From Lysinibacillus sp. FSL M8-0337 (GTDB lineage Bacteria; Bacillota; Bacilli; Bacillales_A; Planococcaceae): 64,000 nt of DNA. This document shows positions 53,106 through 62,114 of the stretch, one piece after another. Position 1 is the stretch's first letter. Each line of letters starts with the position of its first letter. Both the position numbers and the translations under genes were made by a program. Location: the NCBI RefSeq assembly GCF_038593855.1, contig NZ_CP151996.1:2728001-2792000 (forward strand). The letters are read 5' to 3'. The notes beneath the pieces are model-generated. The model was not told the DNA's origin. It worked only from the letters and a program-made list of their open reading frames with translations, and did no database searches.

Positions 53106-54089
53106 TTAGAATGCAGCTAAATCTCTCAATGCCCGCTCTACTTTTTCAGGATTTATCATGAAAAACTTTTCCATCGTAGGCGCATATGGCATTGCAGGTA
53201 CATCTGGTCCAGCTAAACGTTGAATAGGCGCATCAAGGTCAAATAAGCAATGTTCTGCGATAATGGCAGCGACCTCACTTATAATACTGCCTTCCTTGTT
53301 ATCTTCTGTCACAAGCAATACTTTTCCTGTTTTACTTGCCGCTTCAATAATGGCTTCTTTATCTAACGGATACACTGTACGTAAATCTAAAATATGGACA
53401 GAGATGCCATCTGCCGCTAAACGCTCGGCTGCCTGTAAAGCGAAATGAACGGCTAGACCATACGTAATGACCGTAACGTCTTCCCCTTCTCGCTTCACAT
53501 CTGCCTTGCCGATTGGTAATGTATAATCGTCTAATGGGACTTCCCCTTTGATTAGGCGATACGCACGCTTATGTTCAAAGAATAATACCGGATCTTCATC
53601 ACGAATTGCTGCCTTTAACAAGCCTTTCGCATCATACGGAGTGGAAGGAATAACAATTTTCAAACCGGGTGTTCCAGCAAAAAGTGCTTCTACCGATTGT
53701 GAATGGTAAAGCGCTCCGTGAATCCCACCACCAAAAGGAGCACGGACTACAATCGGACAAGTCCAGTCATTATTGGAGCGATAACGGATTTTCGCAGCTT
53801 CCGATACAATTTGGTTCACAGCAGGCATAATAAAGTCTGCAAACTGCATTTCAGCAATTGGGCGCATGCCGTACATTGCCGCACCAATACCGACTCCTGC
53901 AATGGCACTTTCCGCAAGCGGTGTATCTAACACACGATACTCCCCAAACTGCTCATAAAGACCAGTCGTTGCTTTGAAAACGCCGCCTTTGCGACCAACG
54001 TCCTCTCCTAAAATGAAAACTCGTTCATCTCGTTCCATTTCTTCCTTCATCGCTAATGTAATCGCATCAATATAAGACATTACTGCCAT
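53106..54089 (-). CDS. bkdAB: Branched-chain keto acid dehydrogenase E1 beta subunit
   Basis: 327 aa transketolase-like beta subunit: MSYIDAITLAMKEEMERDER, VFILGEDVGRKGGVFKATTGL, DTPLAESAIAGVGIGAAMYGMRPIAEMQFADF, VVRAPFGGGIHGALYHSQS and ITYGLAVHFALQAAERLA. It contributes with E1 alpha to thiamine-diphosphate-dependent decarboxylation of branched 2-oxo acids. The ATG overlaps the bkdAA stop by one base. Confidence 0.95.
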   Translation of the reverse strand: MAVMSYIDAITLAMKEEMERDERVFILGEDVGRKGGVFKATTGLYEQFGEYRVLDTPLAESAIAGVGIGAAMYGMRPIAEMQFADFIMPAVNQIVSEAAKIRYRSNNDWTCPIVVRAPFGGGIHGALYHSQSVEALFAGTPGLKIVIPSTPYDAKGLLKAAIRDEDPVLFFEHKRAYRLIKGEVPLDDYTLPIGKADVKREGEDVTVITYGLAVHFALQAAERLAADGISVHILDLRTVYPLDKEAIIEAASKTGKVLLVTEDNKEGSIISEVAAIIAEHCLFDLDAPIQRLAGPDVPAMPYAPTMEKFFMINPEKVERALRDLAAF

Positions 54090-55105
54090 TACACGTCACC
54101 TCCGTCCACTGGTGCATATACGTACTTCAAGGCTTCCTCTGGTTTAGCATAAGGAGCTGCTTCTGCATAGTCCGTCGCTTCATTTACTTCGGCCATCACA
54201 CGCTCTTCTATTTCAGTACGAAGAGATTCCGTCATAATGCCAGCATCTTGTAAATACTTCTCAAACAATACAATCGGATCCTTTGCTTTCCCTTCCGCGA
54301 TATCTTCAGCTGTACGGTATTGACGATCATCATCATCCGAAGAGTGTGCAGTTAAACGGAATGTCACCGTTTCTATTAAACTTGGCCCTTCACCGCTACG
54401 AGCGCGTTCTGCCGCCTCTCTGACAACCTTATAAACTTGCAATGGACATTTGCCGTCTACTGTTACGCCTGGCATGCCATAGCCAATACCACGATCGGAT
54501 ACTTTTGCACAACCTAACTGACGTTCCACTGGTACTGAAATAGCATATTGATTGTTTTCTACCATTATAATGACTGGTAGTTTATGCACACCGGCAAAAT
54601 TTGCCCCTTCATGGAAATCACCTTGGTTGGAAGAACCTTCTCCTAACGTAACAAAGGCGATGAAATCCTCCTTTTGCAAGCGTCCCGCAAGCGCCACACC
54701 AACAGCATGCGGAACTTGTGTTGTTACTGGTGAAGAACCAGTCAAAATGCGGTTTTTCTTTTGCCCAAAATGTCCAGGCATTTGGCGGCCGCCAGAGTTT
54801 GGATCTTCAGCCTTTGCAAATGCTGATAACATCAGCTCTTTTGGCGTCATACCAAAATGTAAGACTACGCCCATATCTCGATAATACGGTGCAATATAAT
54901 CTTTATTTTTATCTAGCGCAAATGCTGCTCCCACTTGTGCAGCCTCCTGTCCCTGACAAGAAATTACAAATGGAATTTTACCTGAACGGTTTAATAACCA
55001 CATGCGCTCATCTAATCTTCTTGCCATTAACATCGTTTCGAACATAGCAAGGACATCTTCATTTGTTAACCCTAAATCTTCATGTTTCAGTTGAACGTCT
55101 TGCAT
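54089..55105 (-). CDS. bkdAA: Branched-chain keto acid dehydrogenase E1 alpha subunit
   Basis: 338 aa with the thiamine-diphosphate motif GEGSSNQGDFHEGANFAGVHKLPVIIMVENNQYAIS (GDG-like start to NN). Other blocks are QGQEAAQVGAAFALDKNKDYIAPYYRDMG, MPGHFGQKK and FRLTAHSSDDDDRQYRT (phosphorylation-loop region). AAAGGGG stands 7 bases before the ATG. It is 125 bp downstream of lpdV, with a leader containing CTTTAGCACGTTTTCT that resembles one before lpdV. Confidence 0.95.
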   Translation of the reverse strand: MQDVQLKHEDLGLTNEDVLAMFETMLMARRLDERMWLLNRSGKIPFVISCQGQEAAQVGAAFALDKNKDYIAPYYRDMGVVLHFGMTPKELMLSAFAKAEDPNSGGRQMPGHFGQKKNRILTGSSPVTTQVPHAVGVALAGRLQKEDFIAFVTLGEGSSNQGDFHEGANFAGVHKLPVIIMVENNQYAISVPVERQLGCAKVSDRGIGYGMPGVTVDGKCPLQVYKVVREAAERARSGEGPSLIETVTFRLTAHSSDDDDRQYRTAEDIAEGKAKDPIVLFEKYLQDAGIMTESLRTEIEERVMAEVNEATDYAEAAPYAKPEEALKYVYAPVDGGDV

Positions 55106-55122
55106 ATGAACACCCCTTTCGC

Positions 55123-55164
55123 ATTAGAAAACGTGCTAAAGTGCCTGTTTTTTTGCACAAGCTC
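55123..55164 (-). promoter_or_regulatory. Leader element of bkdAA, similar to that of lpdV
   Basis: On the minus strand CTTTAGCACGTTTTCTAAT lies 18-36 bases before the ATG; a near copy, CTTTAGCACTTTTCTCAT, lies 15-33 bases before lpdV (56673-56691). Here its CTTTAG is also mirrored by CTAAAG slightly upstream, allowing a hairpin. Meaning unknown. Confidence 0.4.
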
Positions 55165-55230
55165 CTTTAGTATCTCAATTTATGTCGGTCTTTTTATCAG
55201 TTGCAACTCGGCGTAATGTCTGTAGACGCA

Positions 55231-56658
55231 TTAAAAATGAATAGCTCGCTTATCGACAGCTAAAGCTGATTCCACTAATACTTCATTTAATGATGGATGT
55301 GGATGGATTGCTTGACTAATTTCCCAAGGAGTTGCATCTAATAATTTCGCTAATGAAGCTTCTCCTATTAAATCTGTTACATGCGGCCCTACCATATGAA
55401 TACCCAAAATATCGTCCGTTTTTTCATCGGCTATTATTTTAACAAAACCATCTGATTCTCCATTAACAAGCGCCTTACCTATTGCTTTAAAAGGAAATTT
55501 ACCAATTTTTAATACATGCCCATTTTCGCGAGCAGCACTTTCCGTCAAACCGATACTAGCCACTTCTGGGAAGGAATAGACACATTTTGGTACTTGCAAA
55601 ACATTTAACGGCGCTACTTTTCCTGTCGCAATGTGTTCAATAGCGGACAAACCTTCATGTGAGGCAACATGCGCCAATTGTAAACCACCGATCACATCTC
55701 CAATGGCATACATATGTGATTCCTTTGTTTGATAAGAATCGCGTACTTGAATAAAGCCGTTGTCGATTTCAATATCGGTATTTTCTAAACCAATGCCATG
55801 TATGTTTGCTTCACGTCCAACACAAAGCAATAATTTCTGTGCTTCAAATCGCTCCTCATTATCCTGAAGCTTCGCCGAAATGTAAACGTTATCATTTTCT
55901 ATTTTAAAGCTATCTGTATTTAACCGAGCATTCGTCACAATGCGCACACCACGATTTTCAAGCTGCTTTGTCACTTCTTTTACAATATCCGCATCCTCGG
56001 CTGGTAAAATCGTAGGACCGTATTCAATTACAGTTACAGCTACTCCAAAATCACAAAGCATAGATGCCCACTCGATGCCGATTACACCACCACCAACAAT
56101 CAATAATGAAGTCGGTAATGCTTCCATTTGCAATGCATGGTCTGAATTCATGACGTACTTCCCATCAACCGTTAATCCTGCCATTCCTCGTGGCTTCGAT
56201 CCTGTTGCAATCACAACATTGGTTGGAACAAGCATTTCATTTTCCTCGCCATTGCGCATCTCTACTGATATAGTACCTGGCATTGGTGAGAAAATAGATG
56301 GGCCTAAAATTCGACCTGTTCCTTCATAGACATCAATTTTGCCTTTTTTCATCAGTGTATTCACACCTTGGCTTAATTGCTCTACTATTGCTTGTTTGCG
56401 CGCTTGCACCTTATTGAATTGCAAGGTAACGCCTGTAATCTCTACACCAAATTCACTGGCAGTTTTATTGGCCATACGATATACTTCAGCACTTCGAAGT
56501 AATGCTTTACTCGGAATACAGCCTTTATGTAGACAAGTACCACCAAGTCGTTCACGTTCCACAATAGCTGTTTTTAAGCCTAATTGTGCCGCACGAATAG
56601 CTGCGACGTAGCCACCTGTCCCTCCCCCTAAAATAACAACATCATAATTTTGAGCCAT
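55231..56658 (-). CDS. lpdV: Dihydrolipoamide dehydrogenase (E3) of the branched-chain complex
   Basis: 475 aa flavoprotein: FAD motif VVILGGGTGGYVAAIRAAQLG, redox pair Cys42/Cys47 in GGTCLHKGCIPSK, NAD motif LLIVGGGVIGIEWASMLCDFG, second FAD motif MYAIGDVIGGLQLAH, and the C-terminal AIHPHPSLNEVL with the catalytic His-Glu. It reoxidises lipoamide of BkdB. AAGGAGG is ~8 bases before the ATG. It is 239 bp after bcd, separated by a hairpin. Confidence 0.95.
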   Translation of the reverse strand: MAQNYDVVILGGGTGGYVAAIRAAQLGLKTAIVERERLGGTCLHKGCIPSKALLRSAEVYRMANKTASEFGVEITGVTLQFNKVQARKQAIVEQLSQGVNTLMKKGKIDVYEGTGRILGPSIFSPMPGTISVEMRNGEENEMLVPTNVVIATGSKPRGMAGLTVDGKYVMNSDHALQMEALPTSLLIVGGGVIGIEWASMLCDFGVAVTVIEYGPTILPAEDADIVKEVTKQLENRGVRIVTNARLNTDSFKIENDNVYISAKLQDNEERFEAQKLLLCVGREANIHGIGLENTDIEIDNGFIQVRDSYQTKESHMYAIGDVIGGLQLAHVASHEGLSAIEHIATGKVAPLNVLQVPKCVYSFPEVASIGLTESAARENGHVLKIGKFPFKAIGKALVNGESDGFVKIIADEKTDDILGIHMVGPHVTDLIGEASLAKLLDATPWEISQAIHPHPSLNEVLVESALAVDKRAIHF

Positions 56659-56854
56659 ATGTTATTCCTCCTTATGAGAAAAGTGCTAAAGCCTCTCTCT
56701 CCTAACTGGCGTCATAGTGCAATCCATCGAGGAAAAGCGCTGTATCGCCACAGGTAACAATCTCTATCTGAAAGACATTGCAACGAAAGGTGTACGTCAT
56801 TTATTGTAATGACGAATCTATTAGCCTAGACATTTATTTACTACTATTTAAACA

Positions 56855-56879
56855 GAAGAAGTCGACAATGCGACTTCTC
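56855..56879 (-). terminator. Hairpin after bcd (terminator or attenuator)
   Basis: On the minus strand AGAAGTCG and CGACTTCT enclose CATTGT, ~20 bases after the bcd stop, followed by TCTGTTTAAAT. The T-tail is weak, so partial read-through to lpdV is plausible. Confidence 0.6.
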
Positions 56880-56897
56880 TTTAGCGAATAGACGTTG

Positions 56898-57992
56898 TTA
56901 ACGACCGTTCAAAATATTCTTTTCATTTTTTAAGAACTGACTACGCGATTTCGCTACGCGAGCAATACGTTCTTCCGCCAAACGATTTGCCGCAACATAT
57001 GTTGGAATACTATCACGTTTGGAAATTTCAAAGATCTTTTCAATACTATCGTAAATACCATCTACACGTTTCATCGCGCGTTCACGATTATAGCCATATA
57101 ATTCGTCTGCGACGTTGATTACACCACCTGCATTAATAACATAGTCAGGTGCATAAACAATGCCTAGCTCGTGTAAATAATCTCCATGTCGTGAATCTTG
57201 TAGTTGGTTATTAGCAGAACCCGCGATTACTTTTGCTTTTAATTGCGGAATCGTTTCGTCATTTAAAATAGCGCCAAGTGCACACGGTGAGAAAATATCG
57301 ACTTCTTGTGAATAGATTTCATCAGGTGCAACCGCTGTAGCGCCAAAATCATTGACAACACGATCAATAGCCGCTTGGTTAATATCTGTTACTACAAGTT
57401 TTGCACCTTCATTATGTAAATACTCGCAAAGCTTGTAAGCAACGTTTCCTAGCCCTTGTACCGATATAGTACGCCCTTCTAGCATATCCGAACCAAATGC
57501 TTCTTTCGCCGCTGCTTTCATGCCACGATAAACGCCATAAGCAGTTACTGGTGAAGGATTACCCGAAGAACCAAACGCTGGTGAAATACCAGTAACATAA
57601 TTTGTTTCCTCGTGGATTAAATCCATATCTGTTACGGTTGTACCAACATCCTCAGCTGTAATATAGCGACCGTTTAGCCCTTGAATGAAACGACCTAAAG
57701 CACGGAACATTTCTTCGTTTTTATCTTTAAATGGGTCCCCAATAATGACCGTTTTTCCACCGCCAAGGTTTAAACCAGCAGCTGCATTTTTATATGTCAT
57801 CCCACGTGCTAATCGTAATGCATCCTCAATCGCATTTTCTTCTGTCGCGTAGGTCCACATACGAGCACCACCTAATGCTGGCCCAAGTGTTGTGTCATGG
57901 ATAGCGATAATCGCTTTTAACCCAGATGCTTTGTCTTGGCAAAATACCAATTGTTCATAATCATACTTTTCCATATACTTGAAGATTTCCAT
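56898..57992 (-). CDS. bcd: Leucine (branched-chain amino acid) dehydrogenase
   Basis: 364 aa, the normal length for leucine dehydrogenases: [65 protein letters not shown] (catalytic Lys around 80), [19 protein letters not shown] and [28 protein letters not shown] (NAD fold). It deaminates Leu, Ile and Val to 2-oxo acids for the Bkd complex. The ATG at 57992 has AAGGGGCG upstream; the open frame continues to 58043 without support. A CodY-like box occurs ~170-185 bp upstream. Confidence 0.95.
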   Translation of the reverse strand: MEIFKYMEKYDYEQLVFCQDKASGLKAIIAIHDTTLGPALGGARMWTYATEENAIEDALRLARGMTYKNAAAGLNLGGGKTVIIGDPFKDKNEEMFRALGRFIQGLNGRYITAEDVGTTVTDMDLIHEETNYVTGISPAFGSSGNPSPVTAYGVYRGMKAAAKEAFGSDMLEGRTISVQGLGNVAYKLCEYLHNEGAKLVVTDINQAAIDRVVNDFGATAVAPDEIYSQEVDIFSPCALGAILNDETIPQLKAKVIAGSANNQLQDSRHGDYLHELGIVYAPDYVINAGGVINVADELYGYNRERAMKRVDGIYDSIEKIFEISKRDSIPTYVAANRLAEERIARVAKSRSQFLKNEKNILNGR

Positions 57993-58301
57993 GAAAACTC
58001 GCCCCTTTGCTTTGGAAAGTGCAACCCCTAATGCCCATCCCAATCAAATTTTAAAAAAATGATAAAACTGTTTTGCAATGGATAATATCGCTCCATTTAA
58101 TTTTACAATACTGACAAATTCACAATTTCGCAACTATTATTACACTTTTCCTACTAAGTAAGAATTTTCTAAAAATTCAGTTACGATTGCTAGATTTTGA
58201 GCTTCTTCCTGCGCTTTTACGAGACGCCTTAGATTCATAGGCTTTCTTGACATTCCATTATCCACAGGTACAATTAAAGTTAGGTATGAGGAGGGACATG
58301 T
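57993..58301. other. Divergent promoter region between bcd and yqzF
   Basis: About 310 bp without a gene. It contains the CodY-like box at 58163-58177. I see no bkdR gene here, unlike B. subtilis, and no exact sigma-54 promoter. Confidence 0.6.
58163..58177. promoter_or_regulatory. CodY box candidate upstream of bcd
   Basis: AATTTTCTAAAAATT matches the CodY consensus AATTTTCWGAAAATT at 14 of 15 positions. CodY repression of branched-chain amino acid catabolism is known in Bacillus, which fits the position. Confidence 0.6.
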
Positions 58302-58538
58302 ATGGCTCGTTTTGCTGCGTTTATTGTCATGCTAATTCCAGGTCTAATGGCCGCAGGTGGCATTAAATTTATGCGTGATACATTATTCGGTAAGCTCATT
58401 TCACCTTTCCCATTTTTATGGCTGCAATTTGTTGTTGGCATCATTTTCTTTGTTGTCGGCTTTGGCTTTTTCGCAGGCTTTTTATTACACCGCGATCGAA
58501 AAAAAGGAAAAGTGGCTCCGCGCTTCCAAAAAAAATAA
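58302..58538 (+). CDS. yqzF: DUF2627 membrane protein YqzF
   Basis: 78 aa, two membrane helices (FAAFIVMLIPGLMAAGGIKFM and FLWLQFVVGIIFFVVGFGFFAGFLLH) with a Lys/Arg-rich tail. Matches the DUF2627 family including YqzF of B. subtilis, which also lies next to the bkd genes. GAGGAGGG lies just upstream of the ATG. Function unknown. Divergent from bcd. Confidence 0.85.
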   Translation: MARFAAFIVMLIPGLMAAGGIKFMRDTLFGKLISPFPFLWLQFVVGIIFFVVGFGFFAGFLLHRDRKKGKVAPRFQKK

Positions 58539-58593
58539 AAATAGCTATCCAAATAGGCCACAGAACTTTGTGACTTACTGGATAGCTATTTTT
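58537..58593. terminator. Bidirectional terminator after yqzF
   Basis: AAAAATAGCTATCC and GGATAGCTATTTTT form a perfect 14-bp outer stem, with an inner CACAG/TTGTG pairing, between convergent genes. Confidence 0.87.
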
Positions 58594-59320
58594 ATTGACG
58601 TAGCTGTACATGGATAACTTTATCCGGAAAATCGGTAATCCACCCTACTACGGATGTATGTGGATTCGTCAAAAACTTTTCACTGCCATCAATCGCATAA
58701 AAGCGACATGTCTTAGCACTAGCTACACATGCCTCTAAATAGCGGGGTTTATAATACTTTTTATGCATATGAACACAATCAATTGCCTTATAATCACTCA
58801 GCAAATCCCATTTTAATTTTTTTGTGGCGATTAGCGCTGTTTCATACTGTGGCGCATGACGTTTCACAACCTCTAACAGCTCATAATGAAACGATGAAAA
58901 ATGGCTACCTGCTGGTAATTTAAGCCCTTGAAGCAGTTGAACGAGCGCATCTTGATTGTCAAGAATGGTCGATTTTAATTCAATATTCAGTGGGAGTTGG
59001 TAATTATTTGCCCATGCTAAAACCGCTTCAAATGTCGGAATTCTATACGATGAAAAAAACCTTCTCCACGGCTTCCCTAATTTAAAGCTCTGCAATTCCG
59101 CTATCGTGCATTCATTCACTAGCTTATTACTGCCTACTAATCTTGATAATTGCGGATCATGGTAAACAACGGGTATCCCTTCTTTTGATAGCTGAATATC
59201 TAACTCAATCCCATTGGCACCTAGCTCTAATGCTTTTTCAAACGCTTTGAAACTATTTTCTAGCGCATAAGCAGACGCCCCGCGGTGCGCAAACACAGGG
59301 ATGAATGATTCATTATACAT
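58592..59320 (-). CDS. Glycerophosphodiester phosphodiesterase (YqiK-like)
   Basis: 242 aa GDPD-family enzyme: VFAHRGASAYALENSFKAFEKALELGANGIELDIQLSKEGIPVVYHDPQLSRL contains the catalytic His pair and the metal-binding Glu-x-Asp; NIELKS follows near residue 112. It hydrolyses glycerophosphodiesters to glycerol-3-phosphate. No signal peptide, so cytoplasmic. The start overlaps the upstream FapA-like gene by 8 bp, so the two form an operon. Confidence 0.9.
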   Translation of the reverse strand: MYNESFIPVFAHRGASAYALENSFKAFEKALELGANGIELDIQLSKEGIPVVYHDPQLSRLVGSNKLVNECTIAELQSFKLGKPWRRFFSSYRIPTFEAVLAWANNYQLPLNIELKSTILDNQDALVQLLQGLKLPAGSHFSSFHYELLEVVKRHAPQYETALIATKKLKWDLLSDYKAIDCVHMHKKYYKPRYLEACVASAKTCRFYAIDGSEKFLTNPHTSVVGWITDFPDKVIHVQLRQ

Positions 59321-60884
59321 TCAGCTCACCAAACTCCAGTAAAAATTTTCCGTTCGTCATTTTATTTAACAACGAGGACTTTTTGCCAATTTGAATATAC
59401 GTACCAGGATAGGCTTCCTTTGTAACAATGATTTCTTCTTTTCCAGCATGACGCATCTCATCCATCATTAACTTAATTTCACGATCTAGCGTCACCGCTT
59501 CTGCTTTTAACTTTGATAAGCTTTGCTTTGTTTCTTCAAAGGCAGCAATTTGCTGCGTAGACATTTGCTTAAGCAGAGGTAGTAAACTTGTAATCTTCGC
59601 TTCACGCGCTGAAATATCGGATTGCAATTGCTTTAACTGCGTTGCTTTATCTTGCATCATTGCATAACTTTCCTGTTTATTGACACTTTCAATGATTAAA
59701 TCCGTTCTCCGCTCTAAACGGTTTCCCGAAATGGCTGTAACAATTGTATTTTTTGCAACAGCACGCCCACCAATGATTTTCCCTCTGCGCTCATCGACAA
59801 AAATGGAATGGGCAGTAAGTTGTGACCCAAGTGAATAAAAACCGATATGAATACTATCATCTGCGACTAAAATAGCTTCATTGACATGCTTCACAAAAAT
59901 ATTGCCACCGGCTTCAACGAGTGTTGAACCCAAACCAAAAATACCGCCTCGAATGTATACATCACCTTCGATTGATTTAATTAGCTTTGCGCCGCTTACA
60001 CCTTCCGCACCTTCAATGGAAATATCTCCGGTTGCAATAACAGTATAGCCAGTTGTAACGGTTCCCTTAATGCTTAAAGAGCCATTAAACTCTAAATTCC
60101 CCGTCTCAACGCCTACATCTCCATGAATCGGTAGATGGCGATTTACACCAATCGCACCTTTAACATCATCTAAGACACCCGCTATTTTCGAACGAATGAC
60201 GATTTTACCATCTTCTTCTACTTCATACGCGGATTTTTTGTCATATCGAATAGGAAAATCACGACCAGGTGCTGCCGCAATCATTTCACCGAGTACATTT
60301 TGACCAGGCTTGCCCATCGTTGCAGGAATTTTTTCCCCGAGCCAAGAGCCTTCTGAAATTTCTGAAATAAAATTCATGTCGTAGTAATCGGCTTTCCCAT
60401 CTTCACGAATGACAGGTTTTCTTTCAGGTTTAGGTAAATATGTAATTTGTGCATCTGTACCTGCCACAGGTGACGTTCCTTGCGCAATTAAAAACGCTTT
60501 GCCAGGTTCAACCTTTGAAATATCAAAGTCTAAAATGCCATAAATAATGCCTTGGTCCGCTAACGTTTCCAAAATTTGTTCCGTTAATTTTTCCTTATTC
60601 TTTTGAATATAATCAGCTGTTTCATATATAAATATAGAGGCAGACATTTTATCTCGAGCAATTTCAGCTTCAACATTTGGAAGCCAGCGTCCAATCTCAA
60701 CAGGACTTGTGCTTTCTGTTGCTAGTACAGTTTTTAATATAGAAAAATTAGATAACCTTAGTCGTGGATGACTACGTAAGACGCCATCAAATTCTTTTAA
60801 TGGAAACCCAGCGCTGTATGTAAGCATAAATACCTTTCCGTTTTCTTCCGATATTTCGAAGTTATCATTTCGAACTAGAATCAC
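59313..60884 (-). CDS. FapA/DUF342 family protein
   Basis: 523 aa. Residues ~1-150 are variable; the middle (~155-390) has the DUF342 beta-helix-like pattern with repeated Gly and hydrophobics (VNRHLPIHGDVGVETGNLEFNGSLSIKGTV, GDISIEGAEGVSGAKLIKSIEGDVYIRGG). Residues ~400-480 are a coiled coil (MMQDKATQLKQLQSDISARE). Related proteins are annotated flagellar assembly protein A, and link to cell polarity or the division site in other bacteria. Specific role here unknown. First gene of an operon with the phosphodiesterase. Confidence 0.83.
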   Translation of the reverse strand: MILVRNDNFEISEENGKVFMLTYSAGFPLKEFDGVLRSHPRLRLSNFSILKTVLATESTSPVEIGRWLPNVEAEIARDKMSASIFIYETADYIQKNKEKLTEQILETLADQGIIYGILDFDISKVEPGKAFLIAQGTSPVAGTDAQITYLPKPERKPVIREDGKADYYDMNFISEISEGSWLGEKIPATMGKPGQNVLGEMIAAAPGRDFPIRYDKKSAYEVEEDGKIVIRSKIAGVLDDVKGAIGVNRHLPIHGDVGVETGNLEFNGSLSIKGTVTTGYTVIATGDISIEGAEGVSGAKLIKSIEGDVYIRGGIFGLGSTLVEAGGNIFVKHVNEAILVADDSIHIGFYSLGSQLTAHSIFVDERRGKIIGGRAVAKNTIVTAISGNRLERRTDLIIESVNKQESYAMMQDKATQLKQLQSDISAREAKITSLLPLLKQMSTQQIAAFEETKQSLSKLKAEAVTLDREIKLMMDEMRHAGKEEIIVTKEAYPGTYIQIGKKSSLLNKMTNGKFLLEFGELNV

Positions 60885-61305
60885 GCTACCTCCTCCTTCC
60901 CTCTATATGTAAGTATATACAATCTATTTACATTTGTTTAGAGACAATTGTCACTACTCATAAAGAAAATACCCCTACTTTATCAGTAAGCTCTGTAGAC
61001 AGTGCAAACCTTTTTCCTCTAAAAAATAGACGATATATACTATAAAAAAGCATGTTTTCCTTCGTTGCAAAAGTGGAAATGTTATTATTGCATAAAAACC
61101 CAGTAAATTTTTAGGTTATTTTTAAGAACGCTTTGAAAAAGAAATGGCTATATTCACATAAATCCTTATTTTAGTTTTTTTGTATTAGGTCTTGTCTACT
61201 AAAAACATTCTTAAAGTAGAACATTACTGCATAAAGTACCGTTTTAACTTACTATTTATTTGTATGCTTACTTAAGCATCAAGCATAAAGACTCTGGGCT
61301 TTTAG
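60885..61305. other. 421-bp intergenic region
   Basis: AT-rich. It should hold the promoter of the FapA-like gene. A 10-bp palindrome GACAATTGTC occurs around 60949. No open frame, RNA motif or repeat convincing enough to call. Confidence 0.5.
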
Positions 61306-61506
61306 TCATTTATTATCTGTAAATAAGTCACTGCTTAATCTATCTTGAAATGCTTCAATTCTGCTATCCGTGCATAATTGTTCACGCGTTAAATAGAAAA
61401 TACTTATGCTTCCATTAACGCTCAGTCGCATCTCATATAACTGATCGTTGATTTGTGTTATTTCTAATGAGTTATGATGGTCAAGTTGAAAATTAACGCT
61501 TTTCAT
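61306..61506 (-). CDS. Hypothetical protein, 66 aa
   Basis: MKSVNFQLDHHNSLEITQIN, then DQLYEMRLSVNGSISIFYLTREQL; a compact, probably beta-rich soluble protein. GGGGGG stands seven bases before the ATG, which supports it as real. No family recognised. It is 80 bp downstream of the PH-domain gene in the same direction. Confidence 0.6.
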   Translation of the reverse strand: MKSVNFQLDHHNSLEITQINDQLYEMRLSVNGSISIFYLTREQLCTDSRIEAFQDRLSSDLFTDNK

Positions 61507-61588
61507 TTATAATCCCCCCGTCCCTATTATAGCCATAAAGGCAAAAAAACGATTAACAGCTCTAAACCTGTTAACCGCCCTTAGAATA

Positions 61589-61966
61589 CTAACCTAGTAC
61601 ATATTCTGCTAAAACACTTTGCACTTTATAAATGTTAGTAGATTTATTAAAATTTTTCTGTATCGGCAATTGGCTACCTGAAACCCAAATTTTTAGCTCT
61701 GCATCCAAATCAAATGTACCCGCCGTTTCCACTGAAAAATGTAGAATATTTTTGTAAGGAATTGAATGATATTCGGTTTTCTTACCCGTTACCCCTTGTT
61801 TATCGATTAAAATTAACCGCTTATTCGTAAAAATAAACGTATCTCTAATAATTTTATAGGCATTTTGAATGGTCTCATTCGGTATTAATATCTCTTTCAT
61901 CTCTTCTTGCAATTTATCTAGATTGACTTCGCTTGCATTGCCCATTATTCCATCAAATAACCCCAT
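61589..61966 (-). CDS. Bacterial PH-domain protein, 125 aa
   Basis: The sequence ETIQNAYKIIRDTFIFTNKRLILIDKQGVTGKKTEYHSIPYKNILHFSVETAGTFDLDAELKIWVSG has the order typical of the bacterial PH domain (YvbH/YdbT-like): 'FTNKRLI' strand, 'TEYHSIPY' strand, and 'IQKNFNKSTNIYKVQSVLAEYVL' helix. The ATG at 61966 has GGAGGG 8 bases upstream, preferred over the open frame to 61990. Function unknown. Confidence 0.8.
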   Translation of the reverse strand: MGLFDGIMGNASEVNLDKLQEEMKEILIPNETIQNAYKIIRDTFIFTNKRLILIDKQGVTGKKTEYHSIPYKNILHFSVETAGTFDLDAELKIWVSGSQLPIQKNFNKSTNIYKVQSVLAEYVLG

Positions 61967-62114
61967 GTTTATTTCCCTCCAATTTTTCAAGCTTTATATA
62001 GTATATATTACATTTTGTAACAATAATACCATTCTTATTTTATTAATGATAGGAGACAATCCATCATTAGTTTGCCACTGTACTTTGCAGTATAAATAAA
62101 CTGGGAACTTTTAA

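Noticed and set aside
56659..56897. T-box or other amino-acid riboswitch before lpdV
   Set aside because: No T-box sequence (AGGGTGGNACCGCG-like) or other recognisable aptamer is present; only a short hairpin after bcd.
58018..58036. Sigma-54 promoter before bcd
   Set aside because: TGGGCATTAGGGGTTGCAC resembles the -24/-12 pattern but the GG to GC spacing is 11-12 instead of 10, and no BkdR-type activator gene is nearby.
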